NCBI RefSeq assembly: GCF_000834655.1
Contig: NZ_JXQQ01000043.1
Span: 20,431 to 84,430 of the forward strand
DNA: 64,000 nucleotides
Source of the DNA: Variovorax paradoxus
GTDB lineage: Bacteria; Pseudomonadota; Gammaproteobacteria; Burkholderiales; Burkholderiaceae_C
Direction of reading: 5' to 3'
Below the pieces are notes generated by a model. That model did no database searches. It was not told the origin of the DNA and saw nothing but the letters and a program-made list of their open reading frames with translations. Shown piece after piece: positions 17,094 to 26,554 of this stretch. Numbering within the stretch: the stretch's first letter is position 1; every line of letters starts with the position of its first letter. Position numbers and translations under genes: made by a program.

Positions 17094-19331
17094 TCAGGCG
17101 AGTTGAGGTTGAAGGGGCTGCGTTTGCGAGAGTTGCAGCGAAGCCAGGGCAGCCTGCAGGTCGGCTTCGAAGGCCTCCACGCCGGCGCCGATCAGGTTCA
17201 GCGGAATGCCCATGGCCCAGGCGGCGGCCACGGCGGCCAGCAGGCTTTCGAGGCTCACGCCGGCATGGGTGGCGCGCCAGATCGTGAGGCGCCCCAGGCC
17301 CGGCAGGAACGACTCGCTCGTGCCGTTGGCCAGCACCACGCGGTCCTGCCGCACCAGCACGGCCTTGCCGCCCGCGGCCTGGTGCGCGGTGAGCGCGGCA
17401 GCCTGCGGATCGGCGGCATACAGGATGACGGCGCCATCGCACAGCGGCGCGAGGCCGGCCACGCGCGCGTCGGCCGCGTTCAGCACGGCCGTGCCTTCGC
17501 CCAGCACCACGTCCACCTGCGTGCGCAGCACCTTGACCATCTGGTCGCTCTCGGTGATGTCGTAGTCGGCGAGGGCTTCTGCGCCTTCCAGGTCGGTCAC
17601 GATGCCGACTTCGCAGCGGTCGTAGGCCAGGCCGTCGCGCAGGATGGTTTCGGCGCCGTTCTCGATCACCACGGCCTGCACGGTGCGGTTCACGAGCAGG
17701 CGGTGGCCCGCTTCCCAGTTGGCGCTGTTGCGCGCATCGACGCGGCGGCGCTCGAGGAACAGGCCGTCGCGGCAGGCCAGGCCCGTGTGGCGCCCGCCCA
17801 GGTTGATGAGCCAGGCCACCAGGCGCGCGAGCACACCCGTGTCCTGCGAGCCGGCCACGCCGACCACCGGAATGCGGCCGGGCGCGTCGTTGGGGAACAG
17901 GTGGTCGCAGATCGCGCGGCCCACCGGGCGCGGCGAGCCGACGGCCGGCTTCAGGTGCATCAGCAGGCCCGGGCCTGCGTTGACTTCGACGATCGCGCCG
18001 CGCTGCGGGCCGAGCGGCTTGGAGATGTCCTGCGCCACGAGGTCGATGCCCGCGATGTCCAGGCCCACGACGCGCGCGGCCAGCACGGCGGCGTGCGCGA
18101 CTTCGGGGTGGACCTGGTCGGTGCAGTCGTTGGCCATGTTGCCGTTGCGCTGGATCGTCACCACGCGGCCGGCGGCCGGCACCGAAGCGCCGTCCAGCTC
18201 CTGGCGCTTGAGCTCGAGCTGCAGCTTGGCGTCGGTGGCCAGCACGATCAGGTCGAGCGGGTATTCCTCTTCGGCGCCGCGGCGCGGGTCGCTGTTGAGC
18301 TGCTTGTCGATGAGCTCGGCCACGCTGAGTTTGCCGTCGCCGGTCACGGTGATGATCTCGCCGCGCGCGGCCGCCACCACTTCGCCGCCCACCACGAGCA
18401 GGCGGTGTTCGTGGCCGCGGATGAAGCGCTCGACCATCACGTTGCTGCCTTCGGGCTCGGCCACCGCGAAGGCGGCCATGACTTCCTCGCGCGTCGTCAG
18501 TTCGAGCGACACGCCGCGGCCGTGGTTGGCGTCCGACGGCTTCACGGCCACCGGCAGGCCGATGTCTTCGGCGGCTTCCCAGGCTTCCTCGGCGCTGGCG
18601 ACGATCTGGCCTTCGGGCACGGGAACGCCGCAGCTCGCGAGCAGGGACTTGGTCAGTTCCTTGTCGCTGGCGATCGATTCGCCGATGGCGCTGGTGTAGT
18701 CGGTCTCGGCGGTCCAGATGCGTTGCTGGTTGGCGCCGTAGCCCAGTTGCACGAGGTTGCCGCTGTTCAGCCGCATGTGCGGGATGCCGCGGTCGGTGGC
18801 GGCGGCCACGATGGCGGCGGTGCTCGGGCCGAGGTAGCAGTCCTCGACCTTGGCCTTGACGGCGTCGACGGCGTTCTGCACGTCGTCGGCGCTGAACGGG
18901 TCGTTGTTGATGGCAGCCATCAGCAGGCGGTGGCCCTCGGCCAGCGCCACCCGGGCGACCTGCTCGTCGCGCGCGCGAAACACCATGCGGTAGACACCAT
19001 GCTCCGAGGTGCTACGGGTTTGCCCGAATCCGGTCGGCATGCCGGCCAGGTTCAGCAGTTCGATGACGACGTGTTCCAGCACGTGGCCCGACCAGGTGCC
19101 TTCGGTCAGCCGCTGGATGAAGCCGCCGCGCTCGCCCACGCCGCAGTGGTGCTCGATGAGCGCCGGGAGCAGGGCCGTGAGGCGGTCGGTGAAGCCGTCG
19201 ATCTTGTTGGAGGGAAAGTCTTCGAGCTGGCCCAGGTCGAGCCAGACTTCGAGCACCGGACGGTAGGTCCAGAGGTTGGGACCGCGCAAATAGTTGATGC
19301 GCAGCAGGCGGATGTCGTCGAAACGGGTCAT
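17094..19331 (-). CDS. cphA': Second cyanophycin synthetase homologue, Mur-ligase half degenerate and shortened
   Basis: This 745-residue CphA paralogue starts MTRFDDIRLLRINYLRGPNLW, as in the family. The ATP-grasp half looks intact (VAVKPSDANHGRGV, MVERFIRGHEHRLLVV, VEVNAGPG). In the C-terminal half the P-loop GTNGKT of CphA is replaced by GSQDTG at 494-499, and the protein ends soon after the AAAWAMG helix, so the last Mur-ligase lobe is absent. One ATP site is therefore expected. This resembles the CphA2 type, known in cyanobacteria to polymerise aspartyl-arginine dipeptides; whether that applies here is inference. It is the first gene of the cph operon. Confidence 0.9.
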   Translation of the reverse strand: MTRFDDIRLLRINYLRGPNLWTYRPVLEVWLDLGQLEDFPSNKIDGFTDRLTALLPALIEHHCGVGERGGFIQRLTEGTWSGHVLEHVVIELLNLAGMPTGFGQTRSTSEHGVYRMVFRARDEQVARVALAEGHRLLMAAINNDPFSADDVQNAVDAVKAKVEDCYLGPSTAAIVAAATDRGIPHMRLNSGNLVQLGYGANQQRIWTAETDYTSAIGESIASDKELTKSLLASCGVPVPEGQIVASAEEAWEAAEDIGLPVAVKPSDANHGRGVSLELTTREEVMAAFAVAEPEGSNVMVERFIRGHEHRLLVVGGEVVAAARGEIITVTGDGKLSVAELIDKQLNSDPRRGAEEEYPLDLIVLATDAKLQLELKRQELDGASVPAAGRVVTIQRNGNMANDCTDQVHPEVAHAAVLAARVVGLDIAGIDLVAQDISKPLGPQRGAIVEVNAGPGLLMHLKPAVGSPRPVGRAICDHLFPNDAPGRIPVVGVAGSQDTGVLARLVAWLINLGGRHTGLACRDGLFLERRRVDARNSANWEAGHRLLVNRTVQAVVIENGAETILRDGLAYDRCEVGIVTDLEGAEALADYDITESDQMVKVLRTQVDVVLGEGTAVLNAADARVAGLAPLCDGAVILYAADPQAAALTAHQAAGGKAVLVRQDRVVLANGTSESFLPGLGRLTIWRATHAGVSLESLLAAVAAAWAMGIPLNLIGAGVEAFEADLQAALASLQLSQTQPLQPQLA

Positions 19332-19470
19332 GCAAACGTTCGATGTGCTTTGGCCGAGCACCACGGCGCCTTCAAGCGCGCCCATGGCGATCAGTCAGAA
19401 TCGGCGCCCGACAAAGGACGCCATGACGCGGTCCCTGCGGCCCGCGACGGGCAAGAGTCAAAGAAACACA

Positions 19471-21744
19471 ATGCAACATCACGATCCAGTCGGCACCCGG
19501 GAGGGCGAAATCGAGGCGGCTTCAGGCGCGCTGAAAAACCGGCTCGCAGTCGCGGAAAACGTTCTGGTAACACTCGCGGTTGACCTCGATTACGAACTTC
19601 GTTTCGCCTCCGGCCTGGTCGCCCTGACCGACCAGCGCCTGATTGCGCTGGAGCCAGGCGGCGAGTGGCGTGAGTGGCCACTCACGGATCCCACGCTTCG
19701 ATTGCTGCTGGCCGACCATTCGGGCATCGGTACGCTCGACCTGATCGGCCCCGACGGCCGCCTGGCGCGCTGGCGCTACACGCTCGCCAGCCAGGCCAAT
19801 GCGCTGCGCCTGCTCAAGCTGTTCGGCCAGCGCGCGGCCGGTGTCACGGAAGCGACACCCGAGGCGGCCGACGGCGAAGAGCTTGCCGACGCCGAGCTCC
19901 AGACCCCGCCCTCGACCTGGGTGCTGCTGCGCCTGGGGCGCTTTGCCAAGCCTTACCGCAAGCAGCTTTTCCTCGGGTTTTTCCTGACCCTGCTCTCGAC
20001 CGCCGCCACGCTGGTGCCGCCGTACCTGACCATCCCGCTGATGGACGACATCCTGATCCCGTTCCAGAACGGCAAGCAGATCGATCCGGGCCTGGTGGGC
20101 CTCTACCTGGGCGGCCTGCTTGGCGCGGCGCTGCTGGGCTGGGGCCTGGGCTGGGCGCGCACCTACCTGCTGGCGCTGGTGTCCGAGCGCATCGGTGCCG
20201 ACCTGCGCACCAGCACCTACGAGCATCTGCTGACGCTGCCGCTGGACTATTTCGGCGGCAAACGCACCGGCGACCTGATGGCGCGCATCGGCTCGGAAAC
20301 CGACCGCATCAACGTCTTCCTGTCACTGCATGCGCTCGATTTCGCCAACGACGTGCTGATGATCGTCATGACGGCGGCCATCCTGATCTCGATCAACCCG
20401 CTGCTGGCGGTGGTCACGCTGGTGCCGCTGCCCTTCATCGCCTGGATGATCCACGTGGTGCGCGATCGCCTGCGCACCGGCTTCGAGAAGATCGACCGCG
20501 TCTGGTCCGAGGTGACCAACGTTCTGGCCGACACCATTCCCGGCATCCGCGTGGTCAAGGCCTTCGCGCAGGAACGCCGCGAAGCCGACCGCTTCCGCAC
20601 CGCCAATGCCTACAACCTGCAGGTCAACGACAAGCTCAACCGCACCTGGTCGGTGTTCACGCCGACCGTCTCGCTGCTGACCGAGATCGGCCTGCTCGTG
20701 GTGTGGGGCTTCGGCATCTGGCAGGTCTCGCGCAACAACATCACGGTGGGTGTGCTCACCGCCTTCATCGCCTACATCGGCCGTTTCTATACGCGCATGG
20801 ACTCGATGAGCCGCATCGTCTCGGTCACGCAGAAGGCCGCGGCCGGCGCCAAGCGCATCTTCGACATCCTCGACCACGTGAGCAACGTGCCCGAGCCGGT
20901 GAACCCGGTGAAGGTGGAGCGCGTGCAGGGCCGCATCGAGATGAGCGGCCTGGGCTTTCGCTACGGTTCGCGCGCGGTGATCCACGACCTGAACCTGGTG
21001 ATCGAACCCGGCGAGATGATCGGCCTGGTGGGCCACAGCGGCTCGGGCAAGAGCACGCTGGTCAACCTGATCTGCCGCTTCTACGACGTGACCGACGGCG
21101 CCATCAAGGTCGACGGCACCGACATCCGCCGCTTCGCCGTGGCCGACTACCGGCGCCACGTGGGGCTTGTGTTGCAGGAGCCGTTCCTGTTCTTCGGCAC
21201 CATCGCGCAGAACATCGCCTACGGCAAGCCTGACGCCACGCGCGAAGAAGTGGTGGCCGCCGCCCGCGCTGCGCATGCGCACGATTTCATCCTGCGCCTG
21301 CCGCATGGCTACGACTCGCTGGTCGGCGAGCGCGGGCAGGGGCTCTCGGGCGGCGAGCGCCAGCGCATCAGCATCGCGCGCGCACTCCTGATCGATCCGC
21401 GCATCCTGATCCTCGACGAGGCCACCTCGGCGGTGGACACCGAGACCGAGAAGGAAATCCAGAAGGCGCTGGACAACCTTGTGCAGGGCCGCACCACCAT
21501 CGCCATCGCCCACCGGCTCTCGACGCTGCGCAAGGCCGACCGGCTCGTGGTCATGGACCGCGGCGAGGTGGTCGAGGTCGGCCCGCACGACGCGCTCATG
21601 GCCAGGCAGGGCGCCTACTGGCGGCTCTATCAGGCGCAGTTGCGCCAGGGCGACGACGATGCGAGCGAAGGCGCGGCCGACGAGCGCGCCGGCGCGCAAC
21701 TGCCGCTCATCAGCCACGCAGCACATCCGGCAGGCGAAGCATGA
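19471..21744 (+). CDS. Cyanophycin-locus ABC exporter (fused permease/ATPase) with N-terminal extra domain
   Basis: A 757-residue exporter-type ABC half-transporter. Residues 1-120 form an extra soluble domain, with VDLDYELRFASGLVALTDQRLIALEP resembling a PH-like fold. About 155-470 is the six-helix ABC_membrane domain, then the ATPase with Walker A GHSGSGKST near 521, signature LSGGERQR near 625, Walker B ILILDEATS near 646 and the switch His in IAHRLST. It is divergent from cphA' and overlaps the DUF1854 gene by 4 bases. The pair is known as a recurring neighbour of cphA in betaproteobacteria, without a defined substrate. The start at 19471 was chosen because upstream codons lie in the divergent promoter region. 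Confidence 0.9.
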   Translation: MQHHDPVGTREGEIEAASGALKNRLAVAENVLVTLAVDLDYELRFASGLVALTDQRLIALEPGGEWREWPLTDPTLRLLLADHSGIGTLDLIGPDGRLARWRYTLASQANALRLLKLFGQRAAGVTEATPEAADGEELADAELQTPPSTWVLLRLGRFAKPYRKQLFLGFFLTLLSTAATLVPPYLTIPLMDDILIPFQNGKQIDPGLVGLYLGGLLGAALLGWGLGWARTYLLALVSERIGADLRTSTYEHLLTLPLDYFGGKRTGDLMARIGSETDRINVFLSLHALDFANDVLMIVMTAAILISINPLLAVVTLVPLPFIAWMIHVVRDRLRTGFEKIDRVWSEVTNVLADTIPGIRVVKAFAQERREADRFRTANAYNLQVNDKLNRTWSVFTPTVSLLTEIGLLVVWGFGIWQVSRNNITVGVLTAFIAYIGRFYTRMDSMSRIVSVTQKAAAGAKRIFDILDHVSNVPEPVNPVKVERVQGRIEMSGLGFRYGSRAVIHDLNLVIEPGEMIGLVGHSGSGKSTLVNLICRFYDVTDGAIKVDGTDIRRFAVADYRRHVGLVLQEPFLFFGTIAQNIAYGKPDATREEVVAAARAAHAHDFILRLPHGYDSLVGERGQGLSGGERQRISIARALLIDPRILILDEATSAVDTETEKEIQKALDNLVQGRTTIAIAHRLSTLRKADRLVVMDRGEVVEVGPHDALMARQGAYWRLYQAQLRQGDDDASEGAADERAGAQLPLISHAAHPAGEA

Positions 21745-22226
21745 CCCCCGAGAACACCACCGCCATCACCTTCGCCATGGAGCGCGACGCCTTCGGACGC
21801 CTAGTGCTGACCGACACCCAGGGCGAGCGCCACGTGGGCATCACGCCCGTGCGGGCCTTTCCGCTCACGGCGCCCGGCGAGGGCATCTCGCTGGTCGGCA
21901 GCGACGGCCGCGAGCTGGTCTGGATCGACCGCGTCGAGACGCTGCCTTCGCAGGCGCGTGCGCTGCTCGAGGAAGAACTCGCGGTGCGCGACTTCGCGCC
22001 CACGCTGCTGAAGCTGCACAAGGTTTCCAGCTTCGGCGTGCCCAGCACCTGGACCGTGAGCACCGACCGTGGCGACACCAGCTTCGTGCTCAAGGCGGAA
22101 GAAGACATCCGCCGGCTCGAAGGCGGCGCGCTGCTGATCGCGAGCGCGCACGGCGTGCAGTTCCGCATTCCCGACGCGAAGGCGCTCGACCGGTCTTCGC
22201 GCAAGCTGCTCGAGCGCTTCCTCTAG
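21741..22226 (+). CDS. DUF1854 family protein of the cyanophycin locus
   Basis: A 161-residue soluble protein with the DUF1854 features RDAFGRLVLTD, VRAFPLTAPGEGISLV, VSSFGVPSTWTVSTDRG and a C-terminal RSSRKLLERFL. The ATG overlaps the exporter stop (ATGA), so it is translationally coupled and probably acts with that transporter. No enzyme motif is visible. Its role is undescribed to my knowledge. It converges with the acyltransferase, with a 7-base gap. Confidence 0.88.
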   Translation: MTPENTTAITFAMERDAFGRLVLTDTQGERHVGITPVRAFPLTAPGEGISLVGSDGRELVWIDRVETLPSQARALLEEELAVRDFAPTLLKLHKVSSFGVPSTWTVSTDRGDTSFVLKAEEDIRRLEGGALLIASAHGVQFRIPDAKALDRSSRKLLERFL

Positions 22227-22233
22227 ACCGGGG

Positions 22234-23376
22234 TCAGAGCGGGCTGCGGTTCCTGCCCGGGCGCAGCGCCGCGGCGGCGTCGCAGGCCGGCAGCGGGGTG
22301 TTCGAGAGGGCCGCCTGCTTCACGGCCTTGGCCCAGCGGTGGCCCCAGTCGGTGATCGGCTTCTCGAACCAGCGGTAGAGCAGGTCCGAGAGCAGGAGCG
22401 CCACGGCGAACGAAAGAAAAAGCAGCGTGCCGCCCACGATGGTCGGGGCGGGCAGCACCGCGATCACCGCGTGCGCGGCGGTGTACTGCACCAGGTACAT
22501 CGCATACGAGCGGTGCCCGACGAACACCAGCGGCTTCGATGCCAGCACCCGCGCAACCCAGGTGCGGGCGGCGAGTAGAGCCGGGATCAGCATCGCGATC
22601 AGCAGGCTGTACACCGCGATGGCCGATGCATCGCCGATGCGCCCGGCGATCAGCGGAAAGCGCCGATGCACCACCAGCAGCGCCAGCACGAGCGCAATGG
22701 CCACGCCCTGGTACATGAGGCAGCGAACCAGCCCGAAGGCGCGTCGCGTGTTCATCAGGATGGCCAGCCCCGAGCCGAACAGCATGCCGACGTAGTTTTG
22801 CGAAAGCAGCAGGCGCCAGTGAAAGTCGCCGATGCCGATCATGGCGAGCGCGGCGAGGCCGAAACCGACGGTCGCCAGGCCCGAGCGGAGCGTCGTGCCG
22901 AAGACCACGAGCAGCGTGGGCCAGATGAGGTAGTACTTCCACTCCACGCCCAGCGTCCAGGTCATGTGCAGGGGTGCCATGTCGGCCAGCTCGTTGAGCA
23001 GCGTCAGGTAGTACGGCGTGGCCGCCTTCATCTGCTCCCATGAGCCGTCGTGTGCGCCATGGCTCAGGCCCAGCACGGCCAGGAAGACCAGCAGGTAGAG
23101 CGGCAGCAACCGGGTGGCGCGGCGGATGTAGAACGCCTTGAGCGATATGCGGCCGGTGCTGTCGCGCTCGCGCAGCAGCAGGGTGGTGATCAGGAAGCCG
23201 GAGAGAACGAAAAAGGCGTGGACGCCGAGCCAGCCCGAGAAGCGCGTCCAGCCGATGCCGCCGAAATGGTCGCTGAAGACGAGGAAGACGGAGACGGCCC
23301 GCAGGCCATCGAGTGCGGCGAAATTGCGCGTGCCCTGAAAGTCTTCGAAGCTGATCGCGCTACCGCGCTCGCCCAT
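22234..23376 (-). CDS. Acyltransferase family 3 (OafA/YrhL-like) membrane protein
   Basis: A 380-residue integral membrane O-acyltransferase. The family pattern near the N-terminus, RNFAALDGLRAVSVFLVFSDHFGG, carries the conserved His (about H37); GVHAFFVLSGFLITTLLL and FYIRRATRLLPLY follow, with about ten hydrophobic segments in total. These enzymes add acetyl or other acyl groups to surface sugars. No polysaccharide genes adjoin it, so the substrate is unknown. It has its own upstream gap (23377-23463) and is convergent with DUF1854. Confidence 0.88.
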   Translation of the reverse strand: MGERGSAISFEDFQGTRNFAALDGLRAVSVFLVFSDHFGGIGWTRFSGWLGVHAFFVLSGFLITTLLLRERDSTGRISLKAFYIRRATRLLPLYLLVFLAVLGLSHGAHDGSWEQMKAATPYYLTLLNELADMAPLHMTWTLGVEWKYYLIWPTLLVVFGTTLRSGLATVGFGLAALAMIGIGDFHWRLLLSQNYVGMLFGSGLAILMNTRRAFGLVRCLMYQGVAIALVLALLVVHRRFPLIAGRIGDASAIAVYSLLIAMLIPALLAARTWVARVLASKPLVFVGHRSYAMYLVQYTAAHAVIAVLPAPTIVGGTLLFLSFAVALLLSDLLYRWFEKPITDWGHRWAKAVKQAALSNTPLPACDAAAALRPGRNRSPL

Positions 23377-23463
23377 CTTGCTGTCCCCTGCATCGTTCGT
23401 GCAGGATTTTGCCTTAACAGGCCGTTACAACACCCCTGACTAAAGTCATAGTGTGGGGTGGAA

Positions 23464-23874
23464 TCAACGTGCGGAAAACCAGCGCAAGGCCAGGGCGCCG
23501 GCCGCGGCCGCCACCCCGCTCACCAGGGTGCCCCAGGCGATGTCGATGAACGAAAGCGCCAGCGGCCAGTTGCGGACGACCGCTAGGTTGGTCAGGTCGT
23601 AGGTGCTGTAGCAGAAGAGCCCGAAAAGCGCGCCCAGCACCGCCGCCCGCGTCACGCTCTGCGCATCGATGCCCGGCAGGATCGCGAAGATCACGAGGCC
23701 GATGGGGTACAGCAGGTAGAACACCGCCGCGAAGGCCAGCCGGGGCTGCGGCGACATCAGGTCGCCCATCGCCTCCTGGTACATGTTCTTGGCGACGACG
23801 CCGAGCCAGAGCATGTCGATCACCAACAGCACGATGAAGGTGGCGGCCCATGCGACGAGGTGTTTGGTGCTCAT
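23464..23874 (-). CDS. DUF2177 family membrane protein
   Basis: A 136-residue protein with four hydrophobic segments, matching DUF2177: FIVLLVIDMLWLGVVAKNMYQ, FYLLYPIGLVIFAI, GALFGLFCYSTYDLTNLAVVRNWPL and a final WGTLVSG helix. Function unknown. The start at 23874 (MSTKHLVAW) begins directly before the first helix. The open frame upstream overlaps the queC leader. It is divergent from queC with 76 bases between them. Confidence 0.85.
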   Translation of the reverse strand: MSTKHLVAWAATFIVLLVIDMLWLGVVAKNMYQEAMGDLMSPQPRLAFAAVFYLLYPIGLVIFAILPGIDAQSVTRAAVLGALFGLFCYSTYDLTNLAVVRNWPLALSFIDIAWGTLVSGVAAAAGALALRWFSAR

Positions 23875-23950
23875 CCGCGGGATCGTATCCGCGCTCGGTT
23901 GGCGCCTGCGAAAATCGCGTCTTTGGACTACAACGGCCCCGCTGACGGAC

Positions 23951-24664
23951 ATGCCCCTGCACACCACCGCCCTCGTCCTTTTCTCCGGCGGCCAGGATTC
24001 GACCACCTGCCTGGCCGATGCGCTCTCGAAGTACCAGCGCGTCGAGACGCTGGGCTTCGACTACGGGCAGCGCCACCGCGTCGAGCTCGACGTGCGCGGC
24101 ACCATCCTTGCCCAGATGCGCGAGCGCTTTCCCGACTGGGCGCCGCGCCTGGGCGAAGACCACGTGCTCACGCTCGCGGCGCTGGCCCAGCTGGGCGGCT
24201 CCTCGCTCACCGAAGAGGTCGCCTTCGCGATGCAGGCCGACGGCCTGCCCAACACCTTCGTGCCCGGGCGCAACCTGCTGTTCCTCACGCTGGCCGGCGC
24301 GCTGGCCTACCGGCGCGGGCTGCAGGTGATCGTCACCGGCGTCTGCGAGACCGATTTCTCGGGCTACCCCGACTGCCGCGACGACACCATGAAGGCGATG
24401 CAGCTGGCGCTCTCGCTCGGGCTGGAGCGGCGCCTGGTCATCGAGACGCCGCTCATGTGGATCGACAAGGCCGAGACCTGGCAGATGGCGCACCGCCTCG
24501 GCGGCGAGCCGCTGGTCGACCTGATCGTGGAAGAGACCCACACCTGCTACCTCGGCGACCGCGTGCACCGCCAGGCCTGGGGCTACGGGTGCGGCGAATG
24601 CCCCGCCTGCGACCTGCGCAAGAAGGGCTGGGAGCGCTATTCCGGTCAGGCCGCGGCGGGCTGA
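23951..24664 (+). CDS. queC: 7-cyano-7-deazaguanine (preQ0) synthase QueC
   Basis: A 237-residue ATP-dependent enzyme that converts 7-carboxy-7-deazaguanine to preQ0 in queuosine synthesis. The PP-loop SGGQDS is at 12-17, followed by GFDYGQRHRVEL, VPGRNLLFLTLAGALAY and TGVCETDFSGYPDCRD. The C-terminal zinc site is CGECPACDLRKKG with an upstream TCYLG cysteine. The length matches the family (about 230). No other queuosine genes are in the window. The last 19 bases overlap the convergent ABC gene. Confidence 0.95.
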   Translation: MPLHTTALVLFSGGQDSTTCLADALSKYQRVETLGFDYGQRHRVELDVRGTILAQMRERFPDWAPRLGEDHVLTLAALAQLGGSSLTEEVAFAMQADGLPNTFVPGRNLLFLTLAGALAYRRGLQVIVTGVCETDFSGYPDCRDDTMKAMQLALSLGLERRLVIETPLMWIDKAETWQMAHRLGGEPLVDLIVEETHTCYLGDRVHRQAWGYGCGECPACDLRKKGWERYSGQAAAG

Positions 24665-26445
24665 GCCGCCGAGGTGTTCAGCCGGTAGCGCGCGCCGCCT
24701 GCTGTTCCTGTTCCTTCTTCCTGCGGCACCAGCGTCCAGCGCTGGTTGTGGAAATCGCCGACCGCCGCGCGGTGCGCGATCGACACCATCGCGCCGCCCG
24801 CTGCGCGCACCGTGTCCGAGAGGCGCTTGTAGAGCACGCCCTCGGCCTGCGCGTCCAGGGCGCTGGTGATCTCGTCTGCAAAGAGCCATGACGGCTTCTT
24901 CAGCAGCACGCGGGCGATGGCCAGGCGCTGCTGCTCGCCGCCGGACAGCTTCTGGCTCCATGAGTCGCTGTCGTCCAGGCGGGTGGCCAGGTCGGGAAGC
25001 AGGGCGTCGGCCAGGGCCTGGCGCAGCTGGTCGTCTGTGAAATCGGCGGCGGGGTTCGGGTAGGTCAGCGCGTCGCGCAGCTTGCCGTCGGGGACGTAGG
25101 GGCGTTGGGGCATGAAGACCGCGCCGTCAGGCACCTTCACGTGCCCGCTCGCGAACGGCCAGATGCCGGCGAAGGATCGGAACAACGTCGACTTGCCGCT
25201 GCCCGAGGGGCCCTGCAGCAACACGCTGTCGCCGGGTTTCACGGCCAGTGCGGCGCCGCTCAGCAGGGCGGCGCCATTGGGCAAAGACACCGAGAGATCG
25301 TCGCTGCGCAGCTCCCCGGCCGCCTCGCCGCGTTCCAGCGGCATGGCCTGCGCGGCATGGGCGCGCATGGCATCGTCGAAGGTGGTCAGGCGGTCGGTGG
25401 TGGCGCGCCAGACGGCGACCTTGTCGTAGTTGTCGACGAACCAGCTCAGCGAGTCCTGCACCTTGCCGAATGCGGACGAAATCTGCATCAGCTGGCCCAG
25501 CTGGATCGCACCGCTGAAGAAGCGGGGTGCGGCCACCACGAACGGGAAGATCACCGCGGCCTGCCCGAAGAACGAGGTGAAGGTGATCAGGTTCTTCTGC
25601 TGCTTGATGAGCAGCAGGTAGTTGCGCAGCACGCTGCCGAAGCGCGTGTCGAGCTGGCCGTGCTCGACCTTCTCGCCCCTGTCCAGCGCGATCGCCTCGC
25701 TGTACTCGCGCACCCGCACCAGGTGATGCCGGAAATCGGCCTCGAAACGCTGCTGGCGGAAATTGGTGCCGATCAGCGGGCGACCGATGAAGTGCGTGAT
25801 GACCGTCCCCACCACGCAGTACGCCACCGCCAGCCACACCATGGCGCCCACGATCTGGTAAGTGGTGCCCCCCATCGAGAATTCGAAGCTGCCCGACAGC
25901 CCCCAGAGGATGCCGACGAAGCTGACCAGCGTGACCACCGCGTTCAGCAGGCCCATCGACAGCGTCATCGTGTAGTCGGTGAAAAGCTGCATGTCTTCCT
26001 GGATGCGCTGGTCGGGGTTGTCCGGCGCCTGGCCGTCCTTGCCCGCGTAGCGCGCGAGTTCCAGGTGATAGAAGGTGCGGTTGGCCATCCAGCGCGTCAT
26101 GTAGTCGCGCGTCATCCAGGTGCGCCAGCGCAGCTGCAGCAATTGCGTCACGTAGAACTTGAGCACCTGCAGCAGGATGTTGAAGAAGGCCAGCACGCAG
26201 AACACGCGGATCTCGCGCCAGAACACGGTCGCGTCCTTGTTCTGCAGCCCGTCGTAGAAGCGCCCGTACCACTGGTTGAAGAGCACCAGCGCGTAGACGT
26301 ACGCCAGGTTGAGCGCGACGATCCCCGCGAACATGGCCCGCGCGCGCCATTTCTCCTCGGACCTGAAATAGGGCGCCGCCAGCGCAAAGACGCGCCTCAG
26401 CACCTGGGTGAACGTGGCGGCTCGCGCCGTGACGGATGAAGACAT
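24646..26445 (-). CDS. ABC transporter, SbmA/BacA-type membrane domain fused to ATPase (YddA-like)
   Basis: A 599-residue membrane protein. Residues 1-340 form the SbmA/BacA-like domain (LVLFNQWYGRFYDGLQNKD, NRTFYHLELA, DNPDQRIQED, TNFRQQRFEADFRH). The C-terminal ATPase has Walker A GPSGSGKST near 410, signature LSGGEQQR and a Walker B reading WLFADEITSALD. The family handles peptides, cobalamin or very-long-chain acyl substrates; the exact cargo cannot be inferred here. It stands alone, convergent with queC. Confidence 0.88.
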   Translation of the reverse strand: MSSSVTARAATFTQVLRRVFALAAPYFRSEEKWRARAMFAGIVALNLAYVYALVLFNQWYGRFYDGLQNKDATVFWREIRVFCVLAFFNILLQVLKFYVTQLLQLRWRTWMTRDYMTRWMANRTFYHLELARYAGKDGQAPDNPDQRIQEDMQLFTDYTMTLSMGLLNAVVTLVSFVGILWGLSGSFEFSMGGTTYQIVGAMVWLAVAYCVVGTVITHFIGRPLIGTNFRQQRFEADFRHHLVRVREYSEAIALDRGEKVEHGQLDTRFGSVLRNYLLLIKQQKNLITFTSFFGQAAVIFPFVVAAPRFFSGAIQLGQLMQISSAFGKVQDSLSWFVDNYDKVAVWRATTDRLTTFDDAMRAHAAQAMPLERGEAAGELRSDDLSVSLPNGAALLSGAALAVKPGDSVLLQGPSGSGKSTLFRSFAGIWPFASGHVKVPDGAVFMPQRPYVPDGKLRDALTYPNPAADFTDDQLRQALADALLPDLATRLDDSDSWSQKLSGGEQQRLAIARVLLKKPSWLFADEITSALDAQAEGVLYKRLSDTVRAAGGAMVSIAHRAAVGDFHNQRWTLVPQEEGTGTAGGARYRLNTSAAQPAAA

Positions 26446-26554
26446 GCAGGTTTCCTCGCAGGCGCAGGTGCGCCGGACATCATGAGGAAACCATAGTAGA
26501 CAAATGTTTCTTAAACGGACCTGAAACCCGGCCGCCGGGCAAAAAAAGTCTTCC

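Noticed and set aside
14485..19583. Long plus-strand open frames opposite the cph genes (for example 13972-17106 and 17067-19583)
   Set aside because: They are antisense shadows in high-GC DNA. Their products are His/Arg/Ala-rich with no domains, while the minus strand encodes clear synthetases.
23875..23950. preQ1 riboswitch before queC
   Set aside because: The leader is only 76 bases and I see no convincing H-type pseudoknot or the conserved A-rich tail.
26510..26554. Terminator after the PhnZ-like gene
   Set aside because: A short GC hairpin is present, but the T-tract lies on the wrong side for the minus strand.
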